A model generated the notes under the pieces. It saw only the letters and a program-made list of their open reading frames with translations, had not been told where the DNA came from and made no database searches. Positions 17,383 to 26,287 of a stretch of 64,000 bases of DNA are shown piece after piece. The stretch is from Panacagrimonas perspica (GTDB taxonomy: Bacteria; Pseudomonadota; Gammaproteobacteria; Nevskiales; Nevskiaceae). The translations under genes were made by a program, and so were the position numbers. Where the stretch lies: contig NZ_SOBT01000012.1 in the NCBI RefSeq assembly GCF_004364935.1, positions 1-64,000 of the forward strand, read 5' to 3'. Every line of letters begins with the position of its first letter. The stretch's first letter is position 1.

Positions 17383-18702
17383 ATGAGCAATCGTCGCCTC
17401 ATCCTGGTGGAACTCAATGAGGTCAACCTCGACGTTGCGCGTTCGTACGTGCCGAAACTGGGTTTGAAGCATTTCGAACAATTGCTGTCCGCGGGTGTGC
17501 GCCGGACGAGTTCGGAATCCGAATACGAGCAGCTGGAGCCCTGGATCCAATGGGTGTCGGCGCACTCCGGACTGACGGCTGCGGAGCACGCGATCTTCCG
17601 GCTGGGAGACATCGTGGGCAGCGGCGTGCCGCAGATCTTCGAGCAGGTGGAAGCGGCCGGGCTGTCGGTGGGCGCGGTGTCGCCGATGAACACCGAAAAT
17701 CGCCTGAGGTCGCCCGCCTATTTCATCCCCGACCCATGGACGCGCACGCCCACGGATGGTTCGGGCTGGAGTCGCCGGCTGTGGACGGCGATCTCGCAGG
17801 CGGTCAACGATAATTCCAGCGGCCGCATCACGGCCGGAAGTGCCTTCGCGCTTGCTTGCGGCCTGCTGCGATTCGCGCAGCCACGCCATTACGATCTCTA
17901 TCTGTCGCTGTTGCGGCGCAGTCGCGGGGCGCCGTGGCGCAAGGCGCTATTCCTGGATCTGTTCCTGCACGACCTCCACGTTCGCTTGTACGGACGACAC
18001 AGGCCGAACTTTTCCACGCTGTTTCTGAATGCCGGGGCCCATATCCAGCATCACTACTTCTTCAACGGGAAGCTGGATCGCCCGGTCGCACAGCGGAATC
18101 CCGCCTGGTACATCGACCCCTCGGCCGATCCGATCGCCGAGATGCTGCAGGTGTACGACGCCATTCTGGGGGACTACCTGCGCCTGCCGGACGCGAGCCT
18201 GCTGGTTGCGACGGGTCTTACGCAGGTCCCGTACGAACGCGTCACCTTCTATTACCGGCTGAAGGATCATGCGGCCTTCCTGCGGATGCTCGGCATACGG
18301 CACGTACGGGTGCTGCCGCGCATGACGCGCGACTTCGTGATCGAATTTGCAGATGCCGCGGACGCGGCAAGTGCGCAGAGATCATTGTCGGCGTTGAGAT
18401 TCGCCCACGATGGCGAATTGCTTTTCGCCGAGATCGACAACCGGGGCGACAGCTTGTTCGTGACCCTCACATACCCGAACGAGATCGAGGCTTCGGCCCT
18501 CGTGGAGGGGGCGGCGGCTCCCTTCCTGCTCGCAGGGCACGTGGTCTTCGTGGCCATCAAGAACGGCATGCATGCCGCCCATGGATACGTGTGCGGAGTC
18601 GGCGAGGTGACACCGTATCTTCCCGCCGAGGGAGATCACGTGAAGGAGCTGAACCGCACGCTGCAGAGGTTCTTTGCGCTCGTACCCGGCGCCGCCGAGT
18701 GA
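17383..18702 (+). CDS. Alkaline-phosphatase-superfamily-like protein with degenerate metal motifs, unknown function
   Basis: About 439 residues starting at ATG 17383 (a GTG six bases earlier is possible). No signal peptide is seen. The chain resembles the phosphodiesterase/sulfatase fold: an N-terminal ILVELNEVN strand, FLNAGAHIQHHYFFN with clustered histidines (about 217-228), MLQVYDAILGDYL as the helix before the last metal site, and VATGLTQVPYER where active enzymes have SDHG. The expected Asp and His ligands at the first and last sites are missing, so it may be inactive or use a different centre. It sits between a glycosyltransferase and the export gene, so a glycan-related role is inferred. 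I cannot name a family with certainty. Confidence 0.5.
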   Translation: MSNRRLILVELNEVNLDVARSYVPKLGLKHFEQLLSAGVRRTSSESEYEQLEPWIQWVSAHSGLTAAEHAIFRLGDIVGSGVPQIFEQVEAAGLSVGAVSPMNTENRLRSPAYFIPDPWTRTPTDGSGWSRRLWTAISQAVNDNSSGRITAGSAFALACGLLRFAQPRHYDLYLSLLRRSRGAPWRKALFLDLFLHDLHVRLYGRHRPNFSTLFLNAGAHIQHHYFFNGKLDRPVAQRNPAWYIDPSADPIAEMLQVYDAILGDYLRLPDASLLVATGLTQVPYERVTFYYRLKDHAAFLRMLGIRHVRVLPRMTRDFVIEFADAADAASAQRSLSALRFAHDGELLFAEIDNRGDSLFVTLTYPNEIEASALVEGAAAPFLLAGHVVFVAIKNGMHAAHGYVCGVGEVTPYLPAEGDHVKELNRTLQRFFALVPGAAE

Positions 18703-18846
18703 GGGATGAATTCCTGCGAGCCATGGCTGCGGCCCCGTGGTTTCCAAGCCAGGGTCATTCCACTATCGTGGACGCTGCTGATGATCGTCGGACTGTTGGT
18801 ATCGCCTCTGGCGTGGCGACGGTCGTCGGATAGCAGTCAAGACTGG

Positions 18847-21537
18847 ATGTTTCCCGGGGGACGTTTGCTCAACAAGACTTTGCGCGGTGCATGGTTCGCG
18901 GTACTCGTCGGCATGCTCGGCGCAATTGCTCCTGAGGTGGCGTGGTCTGCCACGGTCGTCGATCCTCAGACGCTCGAGGCGCTTTCGAATCTGTCGGATG
19001 CCGAGCGCGAGGCCCTGATGCAGCGCTATCAGGGCGGGTCGGCAGCGCGCGAAGACGAGCAGGACGCCGACCGAATCCCTGGCCAGATGAGGATGTCGAC
19101 GGGAATCGAATCGCTGCGGCAACAAGATCGTGGCAATCGCGCCGACCAGAAGCGCTCACACGCCGACTCGGACCCTCAGAAGGGCGCTCGACAGGGCAGC
19201 CGCTTCGACCAGCTCAACAGGGACGAGCAAGTCTCGATGAGCCGGGCATGCCTGGAGCGGAAGAAGCGGCGCGCGAATCGGGAAGGAAACGCCGGACAGC
19301 CAAAGACGACGGCAGATGCTCCAGCCTGCACGGCCGTCGAGCTCGACGACTACCTGGGCGCGGTCTATCCGTTCGGACGCTTCCTCGAACGCCCGCGGCC
19401 GTTCGGATACGAGTTGTTCGACCAGGACGCCGGTGAGCTGTCTTCGATCACGGACATTCCCGTCCCCACCGATTACATGCTCGGGCCGGGTGACAAGGTC
19501 GAAGTCCAGTTGTTCGGAAAGGAGAACCGCCGTTACGTGCTGACGGTGACGCGCGACGGAATCCTGCAATTCCCGCAGCTGGGACCGATCCCGGTGGCCG
19601 GGATGAGCTTCGACGAGGTGCAGGAACTGCTGCAGGCCCGGGTCGCCGACAGCATGATCGGCGTGGAAGCCAGCATCACGATGGGCGCCTTGCGCTCGAT
19701 CCGGATCTTCGTGCTCGGTGACGTTCGCAAGCCCGGGTCCTACACGGTCAGTTCGCTGTCGACGGTGACGCACGCTTTGTTCGCCAGCGGCGGCATTCCG
19801 GAGACCGGCTCCTTGCGCGGTGTCCAGGTCAAGCGAGGTGGCGAGGTCGTCACGACGCTGGACTTGTACGACCTCCTGCTCAGGGGCGACACCGGCGACG
19901 ACATGGTCCTCGAACCCGGCGACGTCGTGTTCATTCCGCCGGTGGGCAAGACGGCAAGCATCTCGGGCGAAGTCGTCAGACCTGCGACCTACGAGCTGCG
20001 TGGAAGCTCGACGGTTTCGGAGCTGATCGAACTCAGCGGCGGTTTGCTGCCGACGGCCTATCTGCAAAGCGCGAGTCTGGAGCGCGTCCGCCGCCAGACC
20101 GACCGTACGATCGCGACGCTGGACCTGACTGCGTCCAAGGGCAAGGACACCGCGCTGCAGTCCGGTGACCACCTGCAGGTCTACTCGGTCTTCGACCGTG
20201 CCGAGAACGTCGTGTTGCTGACCGGCGCGTTCGAGCGCCCCGGGCTGCTGCAATGGAAAGAAGGCATGCGGATCTCGGATGCGATTCCGGATCTGCGACG
20301 CCTTAAGGCACGTGCAGACGCCAACTATCTGCTGATCCGTCGCGAAGTGGGGCCGGAACGCCGGATCGAGACGATCTCGGCCAACCCGTCGGCCGCGCTG
20401 CGGGATCCCGGATCGCCGGAGAACCTGCTGTTGCAGAGCCGGGATCAGCTGGTGGTCTTCCCCAACCAGGGAACGCGCGAAGACCTGCTCGAGCCCATCC
20501 TCGACGATCTGCGGCAGCAGGCCGGCATGAACCAGGATGTGCAGATCGTCGACATCACCGGACGCGTGAAGGCGCCCGGCGAGTATCCGTTGACCGCTCC
20601 GATGACGGTATCCGAGCTGGTCCGTGCAGCGGGTGGCGGCGTGGACGATTCGTACCCGCGCGAGGTGGAAGTCATCCGGCGGACGATCGTCAATGGTCAG
20701 CGCCGCGAGATCACGCGCAACGTGATCGATCTTTCCGATCCCGAAGCCGCCCGGACGCTGCTGTCGCCATACGACACGGTCAACGTCAGACCGATCCAGG
20801 GTTGGTACAAGACCGAGAGGGTGCAGCTCCTGGGCGAGGTCAAGCTGCCGGGCGAGTACGTCATCCAGCCCAACGAGACCATCGAGTCGGTGATCCGGAG
20901 AGCGGGAGGATTCACGCAGGAGGCCTATCTTCCCGGGACGATCTTCTCGCGCGAAGAGATTCGTGCGAGGCAGCAGGCGGAGTTGGCCCGGCAGGGGCAG
21001 CGCCTGAAGTCGGAATTGTTGCAGGTGCAACTCGACTACCGGGGCAGCGAAAAGGCGGACGTCGATGTCGTGCGGGTTCGCCAGCTCGGCGCGCTGCTCG
21101 CCGAGGAACTGGAGAATGCCCAGGCGCTCGGCCGCATCGTCATCGACATGGAGGCGACGCTCTCGGGCAGAGCGCCCGTGGCACTTCGTGACGGTGACGC
21201 CATCACGATTCCCCGCAGGCCGGCCGAGGTCACCGTGCTGGGCGAGGTGAGCTATCCGACGACCCATCTGTACCAGGAAGGTTTCTCGTACAAGGATTAC
21301 CTGCAGCAGAGCGGCGGGTTCAGCTCCCGCGCCGATCGCGGCTCGACCTTCGTCGTGCGCATCAACGGCGAGGTGTCCGCACTCGACCGTGCCGACGCGC
21401 CGATGCCGGGCGATGTCGTGATCGTTCCGTTCAAGGTCGACCGCGGTCGCGGATTGTTCATGACGGCGACGATCGCGCAGATCATCGGGCAACTCGCCAT
21501 CACGGCGGCGAGCTTCAAGACCATCGGAATATTCTGA
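18847..21537 (+). CDS. Polysaccharide export protein with multiple SLBB domains (Wza-type, unusually long)
   Basis: About 896 residues. A good signal peptide (MFPGGRLLNKTLRGAWFAVL..., ending in AWSA) supports the start at 18847; an in-frame ATG at 18706 would place it behind 47 odd residues. After a charged, low-complexity stretch comes the Poly_export domain (TDYMLGPGDKVEVQLFGKEN near 205), then a chain of about six SLBB-like units with the repeated 'G-x-V-x-x-P-G-x-Y' pattern. E. coli Wza has about 380 residues. It probably forms or extends the periplasmic/outer-membrane channel for the polymer. No lipobox is seen at the N-terminus. Confidence 0.85.
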   Translation: MFPGGRLLNKTLRGAWFAVLVGMLGAIAPEVAWSATVVDPQTLEALSNLSDAEREALMQRYQGGSAAREDEQDADRIPGQMRMSTGIESLRQQDRGNRADQKRSHADSDPQKGARQGSRFDQLNRDEQVSMSRACLERKKRRANREGNAGQPKTTADAPACTAVELDDYLGAVYPFGRFLERPRPFGYELFDQDAGELSSITDIPVPTDYMLGPGDKVEVQLFGKENRRYVLTVTRDGILQFPQLGPIPVAGMSFDEVQELLQARVADSMIGVEASITMGALRSIRIFVLGDVRKPGSYTVSSLSTVTHALFASGGIPETGSLRGVQVKRGGEVVTTLDLYDLLLRGDTGDDMVLEPGDVVFIPPVGKTASISGEVVRPATYELRGSSTVSELIELSGGLLPTAYLQSASLERVRRQTDRTIATLDLTASKGKDTALQSGDHLQVYSVFDRAENVVLLTGAFERPGLLQWKEGMRISDAIPDLRRLKARADANYLLIRREVGPERRIETISANPSAALRDPGSPENLLLQSRDQLVVFPNQGTREDLLEPILDDLRQQAGMNQDVQIVDITGRVKAPGEYPLTAPMTVSELVRAAGGGVDDSYPREVEVIRRTIVNGQRREITRNVIDLSDPEAARTLLSPYDTVNVRPIQGWYKTERVQLLGEVKLPGEYVIQPNETIESVIRRAGGFTQEAYLPGTIFSREEIRARQQAELARQGQRLKSELLQVQLDYRGSEKADVDVVRVRQLGALLAEELENAQALGRIVIDMEATLSGRAPVALRDGDAITIPRRPAEVTVLGEVSYPTTHLYQEGFSYKDYLQQSGGFSSRADRGSTFVVRINGEVSALDRADAPMPGDVVIVPFKVDRGRGLFMTATIAQIIGQLAITAASFKTIGIF

Positions 21538-22415
21538 TGACCGATCGGGCCGAGGGGAGCACCGCCTCGCGGGATGACGATGAACTCGATCTTCGGGAGC
21601 TCTTGCTCAAGCTGTGGGCGCGTCGAGGCCTGATTCTTCTCTGCACGGGGATCGGCGCGGTCGCTGCCATCATCTATGCCCTGCTGGCCACTCCCGTGTT
21701 CCGGGCGGAGGCGCTGCTGAGCATTCGCGAGGATGAACAGCGCAGTGTGCTCGCCAACGCGGCCGGACAGCTCGGAGGTCTGGCCGATCTGTCCGGGCTG
21801 TCGATCCCGGGCTCGAAGGACAAGGCCGTGGCGGTGGCCACGTTGAAGTCCCGTGCGCTGATCGAGCAGTTCATCACGGATCGAAAGCTGGTCGATGTGC
21901 TGCTCGACGGGGACGGCATCCTGGGGACGAAGAAGCCGCCGACGGTCTGGGAAGCCCATCGAAAGTTCGTGATGCGGATGTTCCAGGTCGGCGAGGACAG
22001 GAAAACCGGCCTGGTCACGGTGGCGATCGAGTGGAAGGATCCGCAACAGGCCACCGACTGGGTCACCGATATCGTGGCGCGCACCGATGCACACCTGCGT
22101 CGTACAGCCATCGAGGAGAGCGAGAAGAATCTTGCGTATCTCGAGGCGCAAGCCAAGGGCACGAACGTCATCGAGATCCGGCAGGCCCTGTTTCGTCTTG
22201 CCGAAACCGAGATCAAGAAGCTGATGCTGGCCAAGGGATCCGGCGAGTACGTGATCAAGACCGTGGATCCCGCACGAGTTCCCGAGCGAAAGATCCGGCC
22301 CAAGCGTGCCCTGATCGCCGCGGCCGGAACCTTGCTCGGCGGCATGCTGGGCGTGTTCCTGGTGCTGGTGCTGCCGCCGCGCCCCGCTCGCGCAGCGAGA
22401 TCGATGCCGTCCTGA
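21537..22415 (+). CDS. Wzz/PCP-type polysaccharide chain-length determinant
   Basis: This 292-residue inner-membrane protein has the classic PCP layout: a cytosolic N-terminus, a first helix (LILLCTGIGAVAAIIYALLA, about 41-60), a long periplasmic helical region, and a second helix near the C-terminus (ALIAAAGTLLGGMLGVFLVL) followed by a short Arg-rich tail. No C-terminal tyrosine kinase domain is present, so it is a PCP-1-like co-polymerase. Its ATG overlaps the stop of the export gene by one base. It ends the co-directional cluster. About 200 bases without a gene follow. Confidence 0.88.
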   Translation: MTDRAEGSTASRDDDELDLRELLLKLWARRGLILLCTGIGAVAAIIYALLATPVFRAEALLSIREDEQRSVLANAAGQLGGLADLSGLSIPGSKDKAVAVATLKSRALIEQFITDRKLVDVLLDGDGILGTKKPPTVWEAHRKFVMRMFQVGEDRKTGLVTVAIEWKDPQQATDWVTDIVARTDAHLRRTAIEESEKNLAYLEAQAKGTNVIEIRQALFRLAETEIKKLMLAKGSGEYVIKTVDPARVPERKIRPKRALIAAAGTLLGGMLGVFLVLVLPPRPARAARSMPS

Positions 22416-22612
22416 ACGTGCCGTCCTGTCGCCGCAGAAACGGCGGCGGCGTGTCCTCATCGGACAGCTGAAGCGTCGCCCCGACATCCGGATCACCGCG
22501 CTGACGAAGACGCCGCGTAGCGGACCTGCCGATGACGGTGAACTAGAATTCGCGCCCCCGTCACCCTTCGCACGTGCCCGCCTTCGGGCCCGCTTCGTGC
22601 AGGAGCTGTCCC

Positions 22613-24151
22613 ATGAGCGCGATCGACGTCCTGCGCGAACATTTTGGCCCTCGCTTGCTGGTGGAGGCCGAGCGGCGTGCGCCTTACGAAACCCCCGAGC
22701 GCGGCGCGCCCGGCCATGCCGAGGCCGTGCTCTTGCCGGATTCGGAAGCCGAGGTCGAGCGCGCGCTGAAGCTGGCCAACGAACATCGCCTGCACTTCGT
22801 GCTCAGCAGCGGACGCACCGGGCTGGTGGAGTCGCAGCGGCCGGAAGGCGAGGTGGTGCTGAGCCTGGAGAAGCTGCGCGGGTTTCTGGCGTTCACGCTG
22901 GCGGACGGACGCGAGTGCCGTTTCGAGCGCAGCGAGTCGCCGGATGCCGTGCGCAATCGTCTGTTCGCGTGGTGGAGCGATCTCGGCAAGCCGGAGCTCG
23001 CGGACTCGACGGTGACGATCGAGGCCGGTCTGGCCGTCGACACGCTCAACGAGATCCTCGCGCCGCTGGGCCGCATGTTCCCGATGGAGATGGGATCGAC
23101 GGCATCCGCCAGCCTCGGCGCCTGCGTGGCCAACGCCTCGGCCGGCGCCAACGCGGTCTGCTACGGCACGGCGGCGCACATGGCGACGGCGGCCTGGGGC
23201 TTCTGGGGCGACGGCAGCGCGACCGGCCCGCAGGCGGCATCGAGCTGGGTTCGTCCGGCGACGGATCAGCTGGCCATCGATTCGACGCGCCTGCCGCCGG
23301 CCTGGGGCCTGGTTGGCTCGCAGGGCGTGTTCGGCGTCATCACGCGCGTGCAGCTGCGCACGCAGCCCATTCCGGCGACCCGTGAAGGTGCCTTGCTGGC
23401 GGTGGCGAGCATGCCCGAGGCGATGCGCGTGTTCTCGCTGGCGCGCGAGACCTTCGGCTCCAACATCGAGGAATTCGAGTTCCTGTCGCGCAGCGCGGTG
23501 GAGCTGGTGCTGCGCCGCAAGGGCGGCGATGTGCGCCTGCCGTTCGAACACACGCCTGATGCACCGTACCTCGTGCTGATGCAGGTCAAGTCGGATCTGC
23601 CGGACGAGGACCTCGCGCAGAAGCTTTACGCCTTCTGTTCGGAGACGGCGGGGGTGCCGGACGAGGCCATCGGCTATGCGCCGCTGCCGGCACTCAAGAA
23701 GATTCGTCATTCGGTGACGGAGGCGAGCAATCTCGAGATGCGCGCACTGGGCGGTGGCCGACTGTCGTTCGACACGGCGACGCCGGTGTCGGTGTTCGGT
23801 GATTACCTCGCGCAGCTCGCCGGCGAACTGCGCGCGGCGCGGCCCGACGTGCAACTCGTGGACTTCGGTCATGCGGGTGTCGGTGGCGCCCATCTGCACC
23901 TGATCGGCGGGCAGGGCGCGCCGGTGGCGCCGGATGCCGCGCGGCTGACGAAGATCGTGTTCGACGTCACGCAGGCTTTCGGCGGCACCTTCAGCGCAGA
24001 ACATGGCGTCGGGCCGAAATGGGCGACCGAATTCCTGCAGCGAACGCCGCGCGCGCGCCTCGACGAGCTCGCCGCACGCAAGCGCCGGCACGATCCGCTC
24101 AACGTCCTGTCACCGCGCAGCTTCGGATTCGACCGCCTGCTCGCCGGGTAG
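22613..24151 (+). CDS. FAD-linked oxidase (GlcD/D-lactate dehydrogenase type)
   Basis: About 512 residues. The N-terminal FAD_binding_4 (PCMH) domain is shown by the SEAEVERALKLANEHRL segment and the glycine-rich MEMGSTASASLGACVANASA. The C-terminal FAD-oxidase domain ends with FGGTFSAEHGVGPKWATEF, which in D-2-hydroxyacid dehydrogenases carries the catalytic His. An AGGAG seven bases before ATG 22613 decides the start. Likely substrates are D-lactate, D-2-hydroxyglutarate or glycolate-like acids. An AEC permease follows nine bases later, which could carry the same acid. Confidence 0.85.
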   Translation: MSAIDVLREHFGPRLLVEAERRAPYETPERGAPGHAEAVLLPDSEAEVERALKLANEHRLHFVLSSGRTGLVESQRPEGEVVLSLEKLRGFLAFTLADGRECRFERSESPDAVRNRLFAWWSDLGKPELADSTVTIEAGLAVDTLNEILAPLGRMFPMEMGSTASASLGACVANASAGANAVCYGTAAHMATAAWGFWGDGSATGPQAASSWVRPATDQLAIDSTRLPPAWGLVGSQGVFGVITRVQLRTQPIPATREGALLAVASMPEAMRVFSLARETFGSNIEEFEFLSRSAVELVLRRKGGDVRLPFEHTPDAPYLVLMQVKSDLPDEDLAQKLYAFCSETAGVPDEAIGYAPLPALKKIRHSVTEASNLEMRALGGGRLSFDTATPVSVFGDYLAQLAGELRAARPDVQLVDFGHAGVGGAHLHLIGGQGAPVAPDAARLTKIVFDVTQAFGGTFSAEHGVGPKWATEFLQRTPRARLDELAARKRRHDPLNVLSPRSFGFDRLLAG

Positions 24152-24160
24152 CGTGCGGCC

Positions 24161-25063
24161 TTGAGCGCTTTCCTGCTCCTCGTCACCTGTCCCGCGCTGG
24201 GATGGCTGTTCGCGCGCCGCGGCTGGATGCCGGCGGGGACGCACGCCGTGATCAACGCCTGGCTGCTGCGCGTGGCGTTTCCGGCGCTGGTGCTCGAGCA
24301 GATTCCGCGGCTGCAATGGGATGCGACGTTGCTGTTCGCGGCGGCGACGCCGTGGATCGTGATCCTGGGCGCCGCGACGCTGATCCCGCTGGTCGGGCGG
24401 CGGCTGGGCTGGAGCCGCGCCAGCATCGGCGCGCTGGTGCTGACCTGCGGCCTGGGCAACACCGCGTTCATCGGCCTGCCGATGATCCAGGCACTGGCCG
24501 GTCCGCAGGCGCTGGGACCGGCGCTGCTGTCGGATCAGCTGGGCAGCTTCCTGGCGCTGTCGACGATGGGCGTGATCCTGGCCGGACTGTATGCCGGCGA
24601 TCGCATCGAGCCGCGCGAGCTGTTGCGGCGCCTGATGCGTTTTCCTCCCTTCATCGCGCTGGCGCTGGCCCTGCTGGTGCGCCAGCTGTTCGGTGGATGG
24701 CCGGAGCCGGTTTCTTTCGTGCTGCACCGCCTCGGCGACACGCTGACACCGCTCGCGCTGTTCTCGGTGGGGCTGGTGTTCCGCTTCGGCGCGCTGCGCG
24801 GGCGCGTCCAGCTGGTCGCCGCGGGCCTGGTGTGGAAGCTCGTGCTGGCGCCGCTCGCCGCGGTGGCGCTGGCGCTCGTCGCCGGCGTCGGCGGCCTGCC
24901 GATGACGGTGGGCGTGCTGCAGGCTGCGCAGGGCCCGATGATCACGGCCGGCATCCTCGCGCAGGAGCACCGGCTCGACCCGGAACTCGTGACGCTGACG
25001 GTGGGCCTGGGCATCCTGTTCTCGTTCGTGACGGCGCCGCTCTGGTATCTCGCGATTCGCTAA
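24161..25063 (+). CDS. AEC-family (auxin efflux carrier) transporter
   Basis: This 300-residue protein has about ten hydrophobic helices and the AEC hallmarks: an N-terminal CPALGWLFARRGW segment, TCGLGNTAFIGLPMIQALAG in the crossover region and the late GVLQAAQGPMITAGILAQE. The start is TTG 24161, nine bases after the FAD oxidase stop. Bacterial AEC proteins move malonate, malate or other organic acids. Pairing with the oxidase suggests a hydroxyacid substrate. Confidence 0.87.
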   Translation: MSAFLLLVTCPALGWLFARRGWMPAGTHAVINAWLLRVAFPALVLEQIPRLQWDATLLFAAATPWIVILGAATLIPLVGRRLGWSRASIGALVLTCGLGNTAFIGLPMIQALAGPQALGPALLSDQLGSFLALSTMGVILAGLYAGDRIEPRELLRRLMRFPPFIALALALLVRQLFGGWPEPVSFVLHRLGDTLTPLALFSVGLVFRFGALRGRVQLVAAGLVWKLVLAPLAAVALALVAGVGGLPMTVGVLQAAQGPMITAGILAQEHRLDPELVTLTVGLGILFSFVTAPLWYLAIR

Positions 25064-25094
25064 GGTGGCGCCCTTGCCGCCGAGGAGACCGACG

Positions 25095-25748
25095 ATGACC
25101 CGAGTCCTGCGCCTGTTGCCGCTGGCCGCGCTGCTGAGCGCCTGCGCGATGGCGCCTCCCGCGCCACCCGCACCGCCGCCGCCACCCCCGGCGCCGGTGC
25201 CGCAGTTCGTCGTGCCCGAGGGGACGGAGTTCGTCTCGGACCTGTTCGGCTACTCGCAGGCCGTGCGCGTCGGGCCCTGGGTGACCACATCCGCGATTCC
25301 GGGTTTCGACATCGAGAAGCGCGGCTTCCCCGAGTCCTACCCCGAGCAGGTCCAAGCCGGCTTCGCGAATCTGAAGCGCGTCCTCGAGGCCGCCGGGGCG
25401 AGCATGGACGAGGTCGTGGAGATCACCACCTACCAGCTCGACATGGAGAAATTCAACGACACCATCGACGGCAAGAACGAAGCCTTCGGTGAGCGTCGTC
25501 CCACCTGGACGTCGGTCGGTGCGAAGAGCCTGCCGTTGCCGAGCATGCAGTTCCAGGTGAGCGCGCGCGCGTGGTCGCCGAAGGGGAAAGTCGTCGTGAT
25601 TCTGGGGGAGCAAGGGACGCCGGCTGCTGCTCCGGTTGCTCCGGCACCTGCGGCTGCAGCACCCGCACCCGCGGCTGCAGTGAAGCCCGAGGAGCCGAAG
25701 AAGAAGGACACCGCGCCGCCGCGATTCATGAATCGGCCGGGGTACTGA
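25095..25748 (+). CDS. RidA/YjgF-family lipoprotein
   Basis: About 217 residues from ATG 25095, preceded by a GAGGAGA ribosome binding site. A lipoprotein signal (LLPLAALLSAC, lipobox Cys at about 17) is followed by a proline-rich linker and a RidA domain (TEFVSDLFGYSQAVRVGPWV to MQFQVSARAWSP). The tail is Ala/Pro-rich and Lys-rich. In RidA the catalytic Arg sits in a PARS motif; here the aligned segment is RPTWTS, so that Arg is absent. It is therefore unlikely to be a standard 2-iminobutanoate deaminase. Its periplasmic function is unknown. Confidence 0.8.
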   Translation: MTRVLRLLPLAALLSACAMAPPAPPAPPPPPPAPVPQFVVPEGTEFVSDLFGYSQAVRVGPWVTTSAIPGFDIEKRGFPESYPEQVQAGFANLKRVLEAAGASMDEVVEITTYQLDMEKFNDTIDGKNEAFGERRPTWTSVGAKSLPLPSMQFQVSARAWSPKGKVVVILGEQGTPAAAPVAPAPAAAAPAPAAAVKPEEPKKKDTAPPRFMNRPGY

Positions 25749-25754
25749 TGTGAC

Positions 25755-25822
25755 GTAGCCCGGACGAAGTCCGGGGTCGACGTTCGATCTGCGAGGGCGA
25801 CCCCGGATTTCGTCCGGGCTAC
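25755..25822. repeat. GTAG-headed palindromic repeat (type I, ACGAAGT core)
   Basis: A 68-bp inverted repeat: the left arm GTAGCCCGGACGAAGTCC and the right arm (ends GGACTT/GGATTT-CGTCCGGGCTAC) are reverse complements apart from one base. Each arm is itself a small hairpin (CCCGGAC-GAA-GTCCGGG). It lies between the RidA lipoprotein and the convergent holC. Structure and the GTAG head match REP/SMAG-type elements. Confidence 0.9.
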
Positions 25823-25831
25823 GGTTACGCC

Positions 25832-26287
25832 TTAACGCGCCTGCCAGCCACCTTCGGTGTTCTGCTCGAACGTCTTGAGCTCGTATCCGCGCTCGCGGTA
25901 GTAGCGAAACCGATCGCGGGACTTCGCTCGGCCGGCATCGCTGGCGGGCACCACTTCGAGCACGCGCTCGAACGTGGAGAACCAGGTGGGGATGTCGTCG
26001 CCCAGGTTGATCAGCACGCCGTGATGCGTCGGCGGCGGCTCGGCGCCGCCGATCAGCACCGGCGGCTGCGGATCCTCGATCGCGGCGCTGCCGATGCGCT
26101 CATGCGGGATGAAGCCGCCCTGCTTGAAGCTCCACAACGCGCCGTCCATCTCGTCGGCGAGGCCCGGATCGGGCGTCCGCACGTAGAGACGATGGCCCGC
26201 GTTGGCAGCCTTCTCGCACAGGCGGCAGACCGCCATGACCACGTTGCCGGAGGCCTCCGACAACAGGTAGAAATCGACCCGCGTCAT
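25832..26287 (-). CDS. holC: DNA polymerase III chi subunit
   Basis: This 151-residue HolC protein is the clamp-loader accessory chi, which contacts psi and single-stranded-DNA-binding protein. The N-terminal MTRVDFYLLSEA and the FxxSxxxR-like core (VCRLCEKAANAGHRLYV) are typical, and GGAEPPPTHHGVLINLGDDIP is a conserved segment. It starts inside the pepA stop (ATGA overlap), the standard gammaproteobacterial pepA-holC order. The stop lies about 10 bases from the repeat. Confidence 0.94.
   Translation of the reverse strand: MTRVDFYLLSEASGNVVMAVCRLCEKAANAGHRLYVRTPDPGLADEMDGALWSFKQGGFIPHERIGSAAIEDPQPPVLIGGAEPPPTHHGVLINLGDDIPTWFSTFERVLEVVPASDAGRAKSRDRFRYYRERGYELKTFEQNTEGGWQAR

Noticed and set aside
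19156..21492. Reverse-strand frame of 778 codons inside the export-protein gene
   Set aside because: It is a shadow frame caused by high GC; the + strand has the signal peptide, Poly_export and SLBB features.
22493..24091. Reverse frame of 532 codons over the FAD oxidase
   Set aside because: Antisense to a gene with clear FAD-binding motifs; composition is Arg/His/Ala-rich.
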